Shown: one piece after another, positions 8,228 through 15,028 of the stretch
How positions within the stretch are numbered: the stretch's first letter is position 1
Layout: every line of letters starts with the position of its first letter
NCBI GenBank assembly: GCA_049516635.1
Contig: JBEKSX010000060.1
Coordinates: 1-18,721 of the forward strand
DNA: 18,721 nt
Source: JBEKSX01 sp049516635
Lineage (GTDB): Bacteria > Bacteroidota > Ignavibacteria > Tepidaquicellales > OLB5
Direction: 5' to 3'
Made by a program: the position numbers and the translations under genes
Notes under the pieces: model-generated
Told to the model about the DNA's origin: nothing
The model's database searches: none
Seen by the model: the letters and a program-made list of their open reading frames with translations, nothing else

Positions 8228-8848
8228 TTAAGCGAGTTTAGAATTTACAACTGTGCCCGTTTCGAAAAAATATGCAATACCGCTTATCACGGTCAGCAAT
8301 GTTATGAAAAATAGCAGATAATAATTATAATCAGAATACAAAAAATTATTTATTAATCCGCTTAACCCGGTATTTTCAAAACTCAATGCTATAACCCTGA
8401 ATCCGATTATAATAAATATATATGTCATCTGTGAAAACGTTTTTACCTTCGATATCATTGAAGTTTTAAATTCTTTGCCTTTCAGTTCTTTATATGATCT
8501 CACAATTGTAAGTATCAAATCACGCAGAATTATAACACCAACCAGAACACCTACTGATACAAAAACCTCTGAACCCCAAAGCCGCGGGTCCCTGAGCTTT
8601 AAAATACAAAAACATATCAGGGCACTGGAAGTAAGTATTTTATCAGCAAGGGGATCTAGAAACTGTCCCCACCGCGATTTAAATCCGTATTTTCTTGCAT
8701 ACCACCCGTCATACCAGTCTGTTAAAGCTGCCACGGTGAACACCAGTAATGAAATTTGAATATTGAGCGCGGTACCGGAAAGAAACAGAATTATATAAAC
8801 CGGAGATAAAATTATCCTTAATATACTTAATGTATTGGGAAAATTCAT
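8228..8848 (-). CDS. pgsA: CDP-diacylglycerol--glycerol-3-phosphate 3-phosphatidyltransferase
   Basis: A CDP-alcohol phosphatidyltransferase of about 206 aa. The diagnostic motif DG(x2)AR(x8)G(x3)D(x3)D is complete: DGWYAR, eight residues, then GQFLDPLAD. Together with the MNFPNTLSILRIILSP start and the length, this points to PgsA, which makes phosphatidylglycerophosphate in the inner membrane. Several hydrophobic helices surround the motif. An in-frame TTG 12 bases upstream (8860) would add MVNG, but the ATG at 8848 begins exactly where PgsA homologues begin and is preferred. It is probably the first gene of the pgsA-pgpA-cinA-ABC run, because the DNA to its right is a divergent gap. A related CDP-alcohol transferase, such as a phosphatidylinositolphosphate or cardiolipin enzyme, is less likely given the pgpA neighbour. 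Confidence 0.92.
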   Translation of the reverse strand: MNFPNTLSILRIILSPVYIILFLSGTALNIQISLLVFTVAALTDWYDGWYARKYGFKSRWGQFLDPLADKILTSSALICFCILKLRDPRLWGSEVFVSVGVLVGVIILRDLILTIVRSYKELKGKEFKTSMISKVKTFSQMTYIFIIIGFRVIALSFENTGLSGLINNFLYSDYNYYLLFFITLLTVISGIAYFFETGTVVNSKLA

Positions 8849-8860
8849 TCCATTAACCAA

Positions 8861-9277
8861 ACATTAGCGAACTTCATGCGGTAAATTATTAACTTTTAAA
8901 ATTTATCACGTTTTGCGGACCTCAATCATTGAAGTTCTTACGAAACAATATGACATTTAAGCAATTAAATAAACTGCATTTGGATGTTATCATCGAGCAA
9001 GAAAAACGCCCAATTTGGCTTAAAAACTTCAAATTCCTTTAAAAATACCGAAATAATAAAGATTAAACAAGGTAATGATTGTGAATAGCCTTTACCGGTG
9101 TCTAAATTTATACTTTGAATAAGCTCTTATGAAGTTCCCTGCCGGGATAAAATGCCGAATCCTCATTGGAAATAAAATCCCTGCTAAATCCGCTGTTGAA
9201 AATTACGTAAATTGATTTTTGCATCTTTCATTAATAATTTAAGTTATTGAAATAATTAAATTTAAAATTATTACCTT
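8861..9277. other. 417-bp divergent intergenic region, no gene seen
   Basis: This AT-rich stretch separates the leftward pgsA run from the rightward lipoprotein gene, so promoters for both should lie here. I see no exact TAnnTTTG box on either strand. TTTATACTTTGAA near 9108-9120 is close but has a spacer one base too long. A weak sigma70-like pair exists just before 9278 (TTGATT, 17 bp, TAATTT). A 30-codon open frame from 8950 to 9042 has no recognisable features. No tRNA-like, palindromic or repeated structure stands out. Confidence 0.5.
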
Positions 9278-10336
9278 ATGTACAAAATAAAATACTTTAT
9301 TACTATTATCGTTATCTTATTTCTGACCGCAAGCTGTTCAATATTGAATAAATTGAAAGAAAAAGAGGCCGATCAGAAAGAAGTTACCGTTTCCGAAGAA
9401 AAAGAAAAAACTACGGATAAAAAATCGCCGGAAGATCTAAAATTTTACAATACATATATCGATGTGGTTAACAAGATCTCCCAGAACATCGAGGAGCTGC
9501 ATAAATCATACCTCGAGGAAGTCCCGGAACCGAAAACTCTGAAAAAAAACTCTATGGTCTTCCTCATCAGAACGAATATCTCTGTCGGTGAGCTCGAACG
9601 TCTTATCAAAGACTACAAGCGGTCATTTTATGAGAACGGAGATCTGGGGAAGCTTAAAGCTGTTAACACTGATATGCAGAAGGAGATAGAAACCGATTTC
9701 AAAGCAATGCTGTCGGTGCTGGAAGATTATTACAGAACAGCCAGCAAAGTAATGGATTATTATGAAGATAAACTTTATGAGAAGGACATATCATCTGCTG
9801 CAGGATATGATGATGAAATGAAGGCAAGCTATGAAAAATATAAAACCGCCATCGATAAGCTGAATTCTTCCGTAAAAAAATATAAACCTAAAAGGGAACA
9901 GCGTGACCTTAGCAAGATAACTAACCCTGACGAAAAATCTATTGCCGCGCTTATGAATGTGTATGAAAATACACTTGATAAGGCGGAGACTTTTTATGAA
10001 AAATTCGAGAAGCTGGAAAATAACGGGGAAACCGGAGAGCTTCAGTCAATATTATCGGATCTGGAAAAAGGATTCGAAGCGGATAAAAATGTTGTAGAGT
10101 CGGTTATGTTCTCGGACAAAACAAAATACATGAAATACAGCTTCGAGGATTATTTCAGCAAGACGGTCAGCGATTTTATCAAAGAAGCCAAGAAATTCCT
10201 GGATGATGCCGGCAACAAAAAAATGAAGGAACGGGATTTCAACGGGGGATACGATGATGTGGTAAGATATTATAATAATATGATAAACGCGTACAACAGT
10301 TCGATTTCAACACTTAACAGCTATCAGGCATACTAA
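9278..10336 (+). CDS. DUF3829-like lipoprotein
   Basis: A 352-aa exported lipoprotein. The signal sequence MYKIKYFITIIVILFLTASC ends in a lipobox, with Cys20 as the acylated residue followed by Ser, so outer-membrane placement is likely. A charged linker (residues 25-50, KEKEADQKEVTVSEEKEKTT) leads to an almost wholly helical domain starting DLKFYNTYIDVVNKISQNIEEL. A second similar helix pair is LMNVYENTLDKAETFYEKFEKLENNG, and the protein ends with VVRYYNNMINAYNSSISTLNSY. The periodic YNxYID/VVxKIS pattern and length resemble DUF3829 (YiiG-like) proteins, whose function is unknown. Lysine and glutamate content is high, consistent with a long helical bundle. It is transcribed alone, diverging from pgsA and converging on the manganese operon across 26 bp. 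The lipoprotein call is firm; the family name is from pattern memory. Confidence 0.8.
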   Translation: MYKIKYFITIIVILFLTASCSILNKLKEKEADQKEVTVSEEKEKTTDKKSPEDLKFYNTYIDVVNKISQNIEELHKSYLEEVPEPKTLKKNSMVFLIRTNISVGELERLIKDYKRSFYENGDLGKLKAVNTDMQKEIETDFKAMLSVLEDYYRTASKVMDYYEDKLYEKDISSAAGYDDEMKASYEKYKTAIDKLNSSVKKYKPKREQRDLSKITNPDEKSIAALMNVYENTLDKAETFYEKFEKLENNGETGELQSILSDLEKGFEADKNVVESVMFSDKTKYMKYSFEDYFSKTVSDFIKEAKKFLDDAGNKKMKERDFNGGYDDVVRYYNNMINAYNSSISTLNSYQAY

Positions 10337-10362
10337 TATTTGACTGATGAATAACAGCAGTA

Positions 10363-11211
10363 TTATTTTTTTAATGCAGGCAGACGGAATGAGAATCCCG
10401 CACCCAAAAAGAATTTCGGAGAAATATCATTTAATCCTACACCGCCCGATGCGTCTACTTGAAGATCCTTATTGATCAAATAGTATAATCCGCCGTCTAA
10501 GCGGTTATCAGCTGACGAACTGCCCTGATAAAATCCGTAAGTTTCTAAGAACATACCGATTCTTCGCGAGATACTGTAATTTGCCGAAATGCTGTACGCT
10601 TCGTTTGACTCGGGAGAAAAGCCATCCCATGACATAATAATATTATAACCCACAGATATTTTTTTAGATAAATTTTGTTCGAGACTTAAAATTATTTCAG
10701 GGGCAATATAATCGGCTTTATAGTATGAGCTTGCGAGTTTCGGAATAGCCAGATTTATTAAAAAAGCTGCAGAAGGAATGAATCCTTCCCCGTCATATAT
10801 CTTCAATTTTACACCAAACTTTGCAGGTTTAAATCCGTTGTGTGTGTAGTCAGAATATTCGCCCGTTACTGTGGAATGTAATTCTTCTTTAGTGACCCCG
10901 TATTCTAGATATGTTCTGAACTCAATATTTTTCAATAATCCAAACCTAATAAGTACCTGGGGTATCGACTGGTTAGTTTCCTTATAAATGTCTAAATCGG
11001 CTGTTTTTTCAAAAATATAGCCGGATTCTACCTGCAAAACAAGCGGTTCTATAACATCGGGCGATTCATTCTGGTCGGGTCTGTCCGGGTTGATTAATTC
11101 AACTTCGCTCTGCGCAAAACATGATCCTGGATATAGAATAATAAGAGCAAATAATAATGATGTTAATAATAATAGTGTCTTATCCTGAAGTGAGTCTTTA
11201 AATTTCCCCAT
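10363..11211 (-). CDS. Outer-membrane beta-barrel protein of the MetA-pathway/phenol-degradation-like family, third gene of the mntR operon
   Basis: A 282-aa exported protein. Residues 1-34 form a signal peptide (LLFALIILYPGSCFAQS). The mature start ELINPDRPDQNESPDVIEPLVLQVESGY is typical of the Phenol_MetA_deg-like outer-membrane family, often annotated simply as transporter. The remainder is a series of amphipathic strands (VLIRFGLLKNIEFRTYLEYGV, FGVKLKIYDGEGFIPSAAFLINLAIP, GYNIIMSWDG, GAGFSFRLPALKK), fitting a barrel of about 12 strands. It follows mntH after 38 bp in the same direction, with no terminator between, so it is probably co-transcribed with the regulator and importer. I infer that it may let Mn2+ or another divalent metal cross the outer membrane. 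The sequence alone shows no metal-binding motif, and the family has no fixed substrate. Confidence 0.75.
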   Translation of the reverse strand: MGKFKDSLQDKTLLLLTSLLFALIILYPGSCFAQSEVELINPDRPDQNESPDVIEPLVLQVESGYIFEKTADLDIYKETNQSIPQVLIRFGLLKNIEFRTYLEYGVTKEELHSTVTGEYSDYTHNGFKPAKFGVKLKIYDGEGFIPSAAFLINLAIPKLASSYYKADYIAPEIILSLEQNLSKKISVGYNIIMSWDGFSPESNEAYSISANYSISRRIGMFLETYGFYQGSSSADNRLDGGLYYLINKDLQVDASGGVGLNDISPKFFLGAGFSFRLPALKK

Positions 11212-11249
11212 TAAAATTTAATCATTTGAATAAATGCGTTATAACTAAT

Positions 11250-12563
11250 TTAACCAAAAAAAGCCGATGAAATAAGATACAGGTTCAAAACTATTATCAC
11301 TACGGCACAGGCGACTCCTAGTATGTTAACGTATCTTTTATTTGCAAATCCTTCCATCAGTTTCCGATCGGATGTAAATTTCAGGAGCGGAATAATTGCG
11401 AACGGAAGCTGAAAGCTTAACACAACCTGTGATATTACCAGCATCCTCAGCGGGTCTAACCCCGCTGCAACGGCAAGTACCGCTGGGATGATAACGATAA
11501 TCCTGAATATTATCCTCCTTAGCCATGGCTTCACCTTTATATCCAGAAATCCTTCCATCACAATCTGTCCTGCCATTGTTCCCGTTGCAGAGGAAGAGAG
11601 TCCCGATGCAAGGAGTGCGATTGCGAATATGGTTGCCGATGCTGTCCCGAACAAAGTCTGCAATGTGAGGTGAGCGTGCTCTATCTCCGCAACCTGCATA
11701 TTCCTCGAACCGAATGCGGATGCGGACATGATAAGTATGGCAGCATTTACAACGAATGCCATATTTAAAGCCCATACGTTATCCAGCATCGCAAAACGCA
11801 TTACTTTTTTCTTAATAACTAAATTATCCTCATTGTAGAGGAACCGTGTTTGTATAATATTGGAATGGAGATAAAGGTTATGAGGCATCACGGTTGCGCC
11901 GAGTATTCCTATTGTGACCAGGATACTGCCTGAATCAATCCCCGGGTAGAGCAATCCGCCCGGGACCTGAGCCCAATCGGGTTTGGAGTAAAATAATTCG
12001 ATAACGTAGCTGAACATGATGGTTGCCACGAACAAAATTATAGCCGTTTCTACCCATCGGAAACCGTACCGCTGGAGTGCGAGGATGAGGAACACATCAA
12101 GCCCCGTAATCAACGTTGCCTCGAGAAGAGTGATGTGGAACAATATTTTTATAGCGATAGCAGAACCCATAAACTCCGCAAAGTCCGTTGCTATCATAGC
12201 CAGCTCGGCAGTGAACCACAATCCTATGCTGGCTCTCCTGGAATACCTGTCCCTGCAAAGCTGTGCGAGGTCTTTTCCGGTCGCAATGCCGAGCTTCGCC
12301 GATAGTGTCTGCAAGAGTATGGCGATAAGATTGCTTGCGAGAATAACCCACAGCAGTTTGTACCCGAACCTGCCGCCCGCATCTATATCGGTAGCCCAGT
12401 TGCCCGGGTCCATATAGCCCACACTCACCAGGAATGCAGGCCCTACGAACTTCAGAAAGCTCCATTTTTTCGTAGAGGCGGTATTCCTGTACGTAAGCTC
12501 CTTATCCTCGGCTCCTTCCCCCTGTATCTCTGTCTTTTCGTGCAGCTTGAAAAATTTATCCAT
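11250..12563 (-). CDS. mntH: Nramp family Mn2+/Fe2+ transporter
   Basis: A 437-aa proton-coupled divalent metal importer of the inner membrane. The first unwound helix carries Asp52-Pro-Gly-Asn55 (YMDPGNWATDI) and the sixth helix has Met226-Pro-His-Asn (GATVMPHNLYLHSNIIQTR). In Nramp structures the Asp, Asn and Met side chains bind the metal, and the Met favours transition metals over Ca2+ and Mg2+. About eleven hydrophobic helices are visible. A 35-residue hydrophilic N-terminus (MDKFFKLHEKTEIQGEGAEDK) precedes them, somewhat longer than in E. coli MntH. The ATG lies one base after the mntR stop, so translation is probably coupled. It should be repressed by MntR together with the regulator gene through the operator at 13260-13275. 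Iron may also be a substrate; the manganese assignment leans on the regulator type. Confidence 0.93.
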   Translation of the reverse strand: MDKFFKLHEKTEIQGEGAEDKELTYRNTASTKKWSFLKFVGPAFLVSVGYMDPGNWATDIDAGGRFGYKLLWVILASNLIAILLQTLSAKLGIATGKDLAQLCRDRYSRRASIGLWFTAELAMIATDFAEFMGSAIAIKILFHITLLEATLITGLDVFLILALQRYGFRWVETAIILFVATIMFSYVIELFYSKPDWAQVPGGLLYPGIDSGSILVTIGILGATVMPHNLYLHSNIIQTRFLYNEDNLVIKKKVMRFAMLDNVWALNMAFVVNAAILIMSASAFGSRNMQVAEIEHAHLTLQTLFGTASATIFAIALLASGLSSSATGTMAGQIVMEGFLDIKVKPWLRRIIFRIIVIIPAVLAVAAGLDPLRMLVISQVVLSFQLPFAIIPLLKFTSDRKLMEGFANKRYVNILGVACAVVIIVLNLYLISSAFFG

Positions 12564-12564
12564 A

Positions 12565-13233
12565 TTAGCGATGATTATTATCCAGTTCAGTTACATAAAT
12601 GCGTTCTGCTATCGACTTGCTTAAAAGCTGTTTTTTATTATTTACTTTTATTAATGCGGAATCATCCACCTCCAGCTTTTCAGTGTAATCGATACTGGTA
12701 TTTATCCCTATCCCGATACTGGAGATATACTCTAGCACTTCATCGGATGTGTCCAATACTTTGGATATTGTATATGCTCTCCCCGGTTCGGCGAATGTAA
12801 GAGGTATTGACTTCTTACCTTTAAATTTTCCTTTTATGTCGGGTATCGGGTCGCCGTGCGGATCGCTCTTCGGATAATTCAGGTACTTCTCCAGCATATC
12901 GATAAACTTATCGGAGCAGGCGTGTTCGATGCTGTCCGCTTCATCATGGACCTCGTGCCAGCCGTAACCCAGGTGCTGATTCAGAAAAACCTCTATTATG
13001 CGGTGTTTTCTAACCAGCTTAACCGCCATATTTTCGCCTTTTGGCGTCAGAACGAAGCCGTGGTAAGGCGTATTCTTTATCAGCTTCATGACCGATAATT
13101 TCGAGAGCATTTCGCTCACGGAAGCCGGTGATATCTTCAGCTTTTTCGCCAGGCAAGAGGTACTGACCCTTTTTTCCAGAGTCTGTATCTGGTAAATGTA
13201 CTTTATATAATCCTCTATTGAGCTTGATTGCAT
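12565..13233 (-). CDS. mntR: DtxR/MntR family metal-dependent repressor with FeoA-like C-terminal domain
   Basis: A 222-aa regulator. Residues 1-65 form the winged helix (IEDYIKYIYQIQ, LAKKLKISPASVSEMLSKL, GFVLTPKGENMA), 70-135 the dimerisation and metal domain (VRKHRIIEVFL, HEVHDEADSIEHACSDKF), and 140-218 an SH3/FeoA-like tail. Candidate metal ligands are Asp8, His77, Asp100, Glu103 and His104. In B. subtilis MntR the matching residues are Asp8, His77, Glu99, Glu102 and His103, and in DtxR the position equal to Asp100 is a cysteine; the acidic residue therefore supports manganese sensing. The residue matching MntR Glu11 is Lys11 here, which is unusual for a two-metal site. The gene is first in an operon with mntH and an outer-membrane protein and is probably autoregulated through the upstream palindrome. 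Confidence 0.92.
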   Translation of the reverse strand: MQSSSIEDYIKYIYQIQTLEKRVSTSCLAKKLKISPASVSEMLSKLSVMKLIKNTPYHGFVLTPKGENMAVKLVRKHRIIEVFLNQHLGYGWHEVHDEADSIEHACSDKFIDMLEKYLNYPKSDPHGDPIPDIKGKFKGKKSIPLTFAEPGRAYTISKVLDTSDEVLEYISSIGIGINTSIDYTEKLEVDDSALIKVNNKKQLLSKSIAERIYVTELDNNHR

Positions 13234-13257
13234 ATATATTAGGTTTATATGAACATA

Positions 13258-13286
13258 AATTTAGGTATCCCTAAAGATTTTGTCAA
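13258..13286 (-). promoter_or_regulatory. Candidate sigma70-like promoter of the mntR-mntH operon
   Basis: Read on the minus strand, TTGACA (13286-13281), a 17-bp spacer and TAAATT (13263-13258) form a near-consensus pair. The predicted transcript start is near 13251, about 18 nt ahead of the mntR ATG. The -35 element is a perfect match to the sigma70 consensus; the -10 matches 4 of 6. The palindromic operator covers the spacer and -10, so a bound repressor would block RNA polymerase directly. Confidence 0.6.
13260..13275. promoter_or_regulatory. Candidate MntR/DtxR operator TTTAGGTATCCCTAAA
   Basis: Two 6-bp arms, TTTAGG and CCTAAA, are perfect inverted repeats around a 4-bp centre. The TTAGG/CCTAA half-site is the classic core of DtxR/IdeR-type boxes. 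It overlaps the spacer and -10 of the promoter and is centred about 34 bp ahead of the mntR start. A second TTAGG half-site lies at 13239-13243, 22 bp from the equivalent half in the palindrome, and might allow a second dimer. Confidence 0.7.
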
Positions 13287-13346
13287 GATATTTTTTTGGT
13301 AGCAGTGTATTTTATATTGGTAAAAGAAACCCCCGACGTTATTTAA

Positions 13347-13354
13347 TATATTTG
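13347..13354 (+). promoter_or_regulatory. Candidate -7 box (TATATTTG) for the T9SS-exported protein
   Basis: TATATTTG matches the Bacteroidota -7 consensus TAnnTTTG exactly. Transcription would begin near 13361. This leaves only about 7 nt before the ATG at 13368 but about 43 nt before the ATG at 13404, favouring the latter. No convincing -33 TTTG is present at 19-21 bp upstream. Confidence 0.4.
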
Positions 13355-13403
13355 TTTTTATGAAATAATGTATTATAATATAGAAACTTATATCCCAAAT
13401 CTT

Positions 13404-14747
13404 ATGAAAAAACTATATAATATTGATAATTTTACTTCTGCAGTTTTTTACATCGCCATTCTTCTTTTCATCATCGGGTTTAACTTTACCGATGCACCAC
13501 CTCCGTCAGGCTGGTACCAGCAGTTTATGCCGAATTTGGGAGGAAAACCTATATCAGATTTATTCTTTATAGATAGTTTAACAGGATGGTCAGTGACTTA
13601 TACCGGTGTGGCTTTTGATTCAGCATATATATTAAAAACCATCAATGGCGGTGATAATTGGAATATTATTTATTTTGACAAAAATAACTTTACAAAGATT
13701 AAATTCATTAATCAAAATACAGGCTACACGTCAGGTGTGACACCTTATATAGGTGCTTCTTGTATAAACAAGAGTACCAATGGAGGGTTAAATTGGTTTG
13801 CTGTTCCGCCACCGGATCCTTTTTTTACTGTCGATGATATAAGTATATTAAATGAGGATACAATTTGGGTAGCTGTAAGTAGCTCTACAAGTGGTGGTGT
13901 TTTCCGCACAACCAACGGTGGGCAGAACTGGACACAGCAGTTGTATCTGGTGTCCAATAATCCGAACAAGATATATATGTTTAACAGAAATATCGGGTTT
14001 ATATGCACAACAGCAGGATGGATCTATAAAACCACTAATAGTGGCATAAATTGGACTTTGATATATACTGTTGAAGGTTTCACAGATATGTATTTCAGTG
14101 ATAGTTTAAAGGGTTGGAAGGTGGAAGCATACGTCCAAGATTCGATTAAAGTTACTACAAATGGCGGTATAAATTGGACAATCCAAATTTTGCCGCATGG
14201 TGGTTCATTCACATTCATGTCAAAAATTGCTGGATTAAATAAAGATTCACTATGGGGTGTAGGTGGCTATTTATACAATGGTAGAGGAATGATCTATAAA
14301 ACTACAAATGGAGGAACGAATTGGGGGTATCAAGCACCAGATACAACAACATATTATCATTGTAAATTTATTAACAGATTAAATGGTTGGGCATATGGCG
14401 CTTCAAGGGGAATACATACTGTAACGGGTGGGGATACAACTTTTTATTATGGAATTCAAAAAATAAGTTCAGAAGTACCGAAAGATTTTATTTTAAAACA
14501 GAACTATCCCAACCCGTTCAATCCACGCACAGTGATACCGTACAGCCTTAAGTCAGCGGGATATATGAGGATAATTGCATACGATATACTCGGCAGGGAA
14601 GTGCAGAGGATGGTTGACCAGAAACAAAACGCGGGTGAGTACGAAGTTGATTTTATGGGAAAGTTTACAGCAACGGGAGTTTATTTTTACAGGATGACGG
14701 TGGATGGGAATGTGATAGGAACAAGAACGATGGTTCTGTTGAAGTAA
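13404..14747 (+). CDS. T9SS type A sorting domain protein with YCF48/BNR-like repeats
   Basis: A secreted beta-propeller-like protein of about 447 aa. I start at the ATG at 13404 (MKKLYNIDNFTSAVFYIAILLF), because it gives a normal basic signal peptide; an upstream in-frame ATG at 13368 would add 12 residues and sits too close to the likely transcript start. Six repeats carry a Thr/Ile/Ser-Asn-Gly-Gly/Ser-x-Asn-Trp motif (INGGDNW, TNGGLNW, TNGGQNW, TNSGINW, TNGGINW, TNGGTNW), as in YCF48/BNR proteins. The C-terminal 80 residues are a Por secretion-type sorting domain (NYPNPFNPRTVIPYSL, YDILGREVQRMVD, GVYFYRMTVDG), so export through the type IX secretion system and surface attachment or release are expected. 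No T9SS machinery is in the window. The role of the propeller is unknown. Confidence 0.88.
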   Translation: MKKLYNIDNFTSAVFYIAILLFIIGFNFTDAPPPSGWYQQFMPNLGGKPISDLFFIDSLTGWSVTYTGVAFDSAYILKTINGGDNWNIIYFDKNNFTKIKFINQNTGYTSGVTPYIGASCINKSTNGGLNWFAVPPPDPFFTVDDISILNEDTIWVAVSSSTSGGVFRTTNGGQNWTQQLYLVSNNPNKIYMFNRNIGFICTTAGWIYKTTNSGINWTLIYTVEGFTDMYFSDSLKGWKVEAYVQDSIKVTTNGGINWTIQILPHGGSFTFMSKIAGLNKDSLWGVGGYLYNGRGMIYKTTNGGTNWGYQAPDTTTYYHCKFINRLNGWAYGASRGIHTVTGGDTTFYYGIQKISSEVPKDFILKQNYPNPFNPRTVIPYSLKSAGYMRIIAYDILGREVQRMVDQKQNAGEYEVDFMGKFTATGVYFYRMTVDGNVIGTRTMVLLK

Positions 14748-14758
14748 GATCAAATAAG

Positions 14759-14780
14759 ACAAGGGAGCAAGCTCCCTTGT
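14759..14780 (+). terminator. Stem-loop just after the T9SS protein gene
   Basis: ACAAGGGAGC (14759-14768) and GCTCCCTTGT (14771-14780) are perfect reverse complements, only AA apart; as RNA the outer 9 bp can close a CAAG tetraloop. It lies 11 bases after the stop codon, the usual place for a terminator, but only TTC follows instead of a T-run. It may end transcription inefficiently, protect the 3' end, or be a dispersed palindromic repeat. Confidence 0.45.
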
Positions 14781-14837
14781 TCAAGTCGTGTCCGGAGTTA
14801 CTTTCCCGACGTGACCCTTAACCTAAAGATTTCGCAG

Positions 14838-14871
14838 ATTAATCAGTGTAATCGTTTAAATCATTTAAATC
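14838..14871. repeat. Degenerate 9-bp tandem array (core AATC)
   Basis: AATC occurs at 14841, 14850, 14859 and 14868, exactly 9 bp apart. The best units are GTTTAAATC and ATTTAAATC (14854-14862 and 14863-14871); AGTGTAATC and an AGATTAATC-like unit precede them. The units decay outward. Confidence 0.6.
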
Positions 14872-14925
14872 AGCGGTTCAGACAAACTTACCCCTGACTA
14901 TCGCAGTTATACCTCAATTATTGCC

Positions 14926-14956
14926 TTGATTTCTGCAGATTAGTTTAGTATATTTG
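14926..14956 (+). promoter_or_regulatory. Promoter-like pair TTG-N20-TATATTTG with no gene close downstream
   Basis: TTG (14926-14928), 20 bp, then TATATTTG (14949-14956) fits the Bacteroidota -33/-7 arrangement (TTTG, 19-21 bp, TAnnTTTG), except that the -33 is CTTG. The next gene on this strand starts some 610 bp further on. It may drive a non-coding transcript, a very long leader, or nothing. Confidence 0.35.
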
Positions 14957-15004
14957 TAATTAGCATTTTAGCGTGTTCTTTGAAATATAAAAAATACACT
15001 ATTT

Positions 15005-15028
15005 AACCATTTGACCACTTCACCACTT
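15005..15028. repeat. Three tandem octamers NACCAYTT
   Basis: AACCATTT, GACCACTT and CACCACTT follow one another without a gap, each sharing ACCA and TT. The last overlaps the start of the larger duplicated element at 15021. Confidence 0.5.

Noticed and set aside
8849..8860. Upstream TTG start for pgsA
   Set aside because: Adds only four residues not seen at the start of PgsA proteins; the ATG at 8848 gives the conserved MNFPNTLSxxR beginning.
8950..9042. 30-codon open frame (MTFKQLNKLHLDV...) in the pgsA/lipoprotein gap
   Set aside because: Short, no ribosome binding site, no recognisable motif; cannot be separated from chance in AT-rich DNA.
9108..9120. TTTATACTTTGAA as a -7 promoter box for the lipoprotein gene
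   Set aside because: The spacing inside the box is one base off the TAnnTTTG consensus and no -33 element matches; about 160 bp from the start codon.
11338..11775. 145-aa minus-strand frame inside mntH
   Set aside because: Overlaps the conserved Nramp coding sequence in another frame; composition is cysteine- and arginine-rich without structure, as expected of a shadow.
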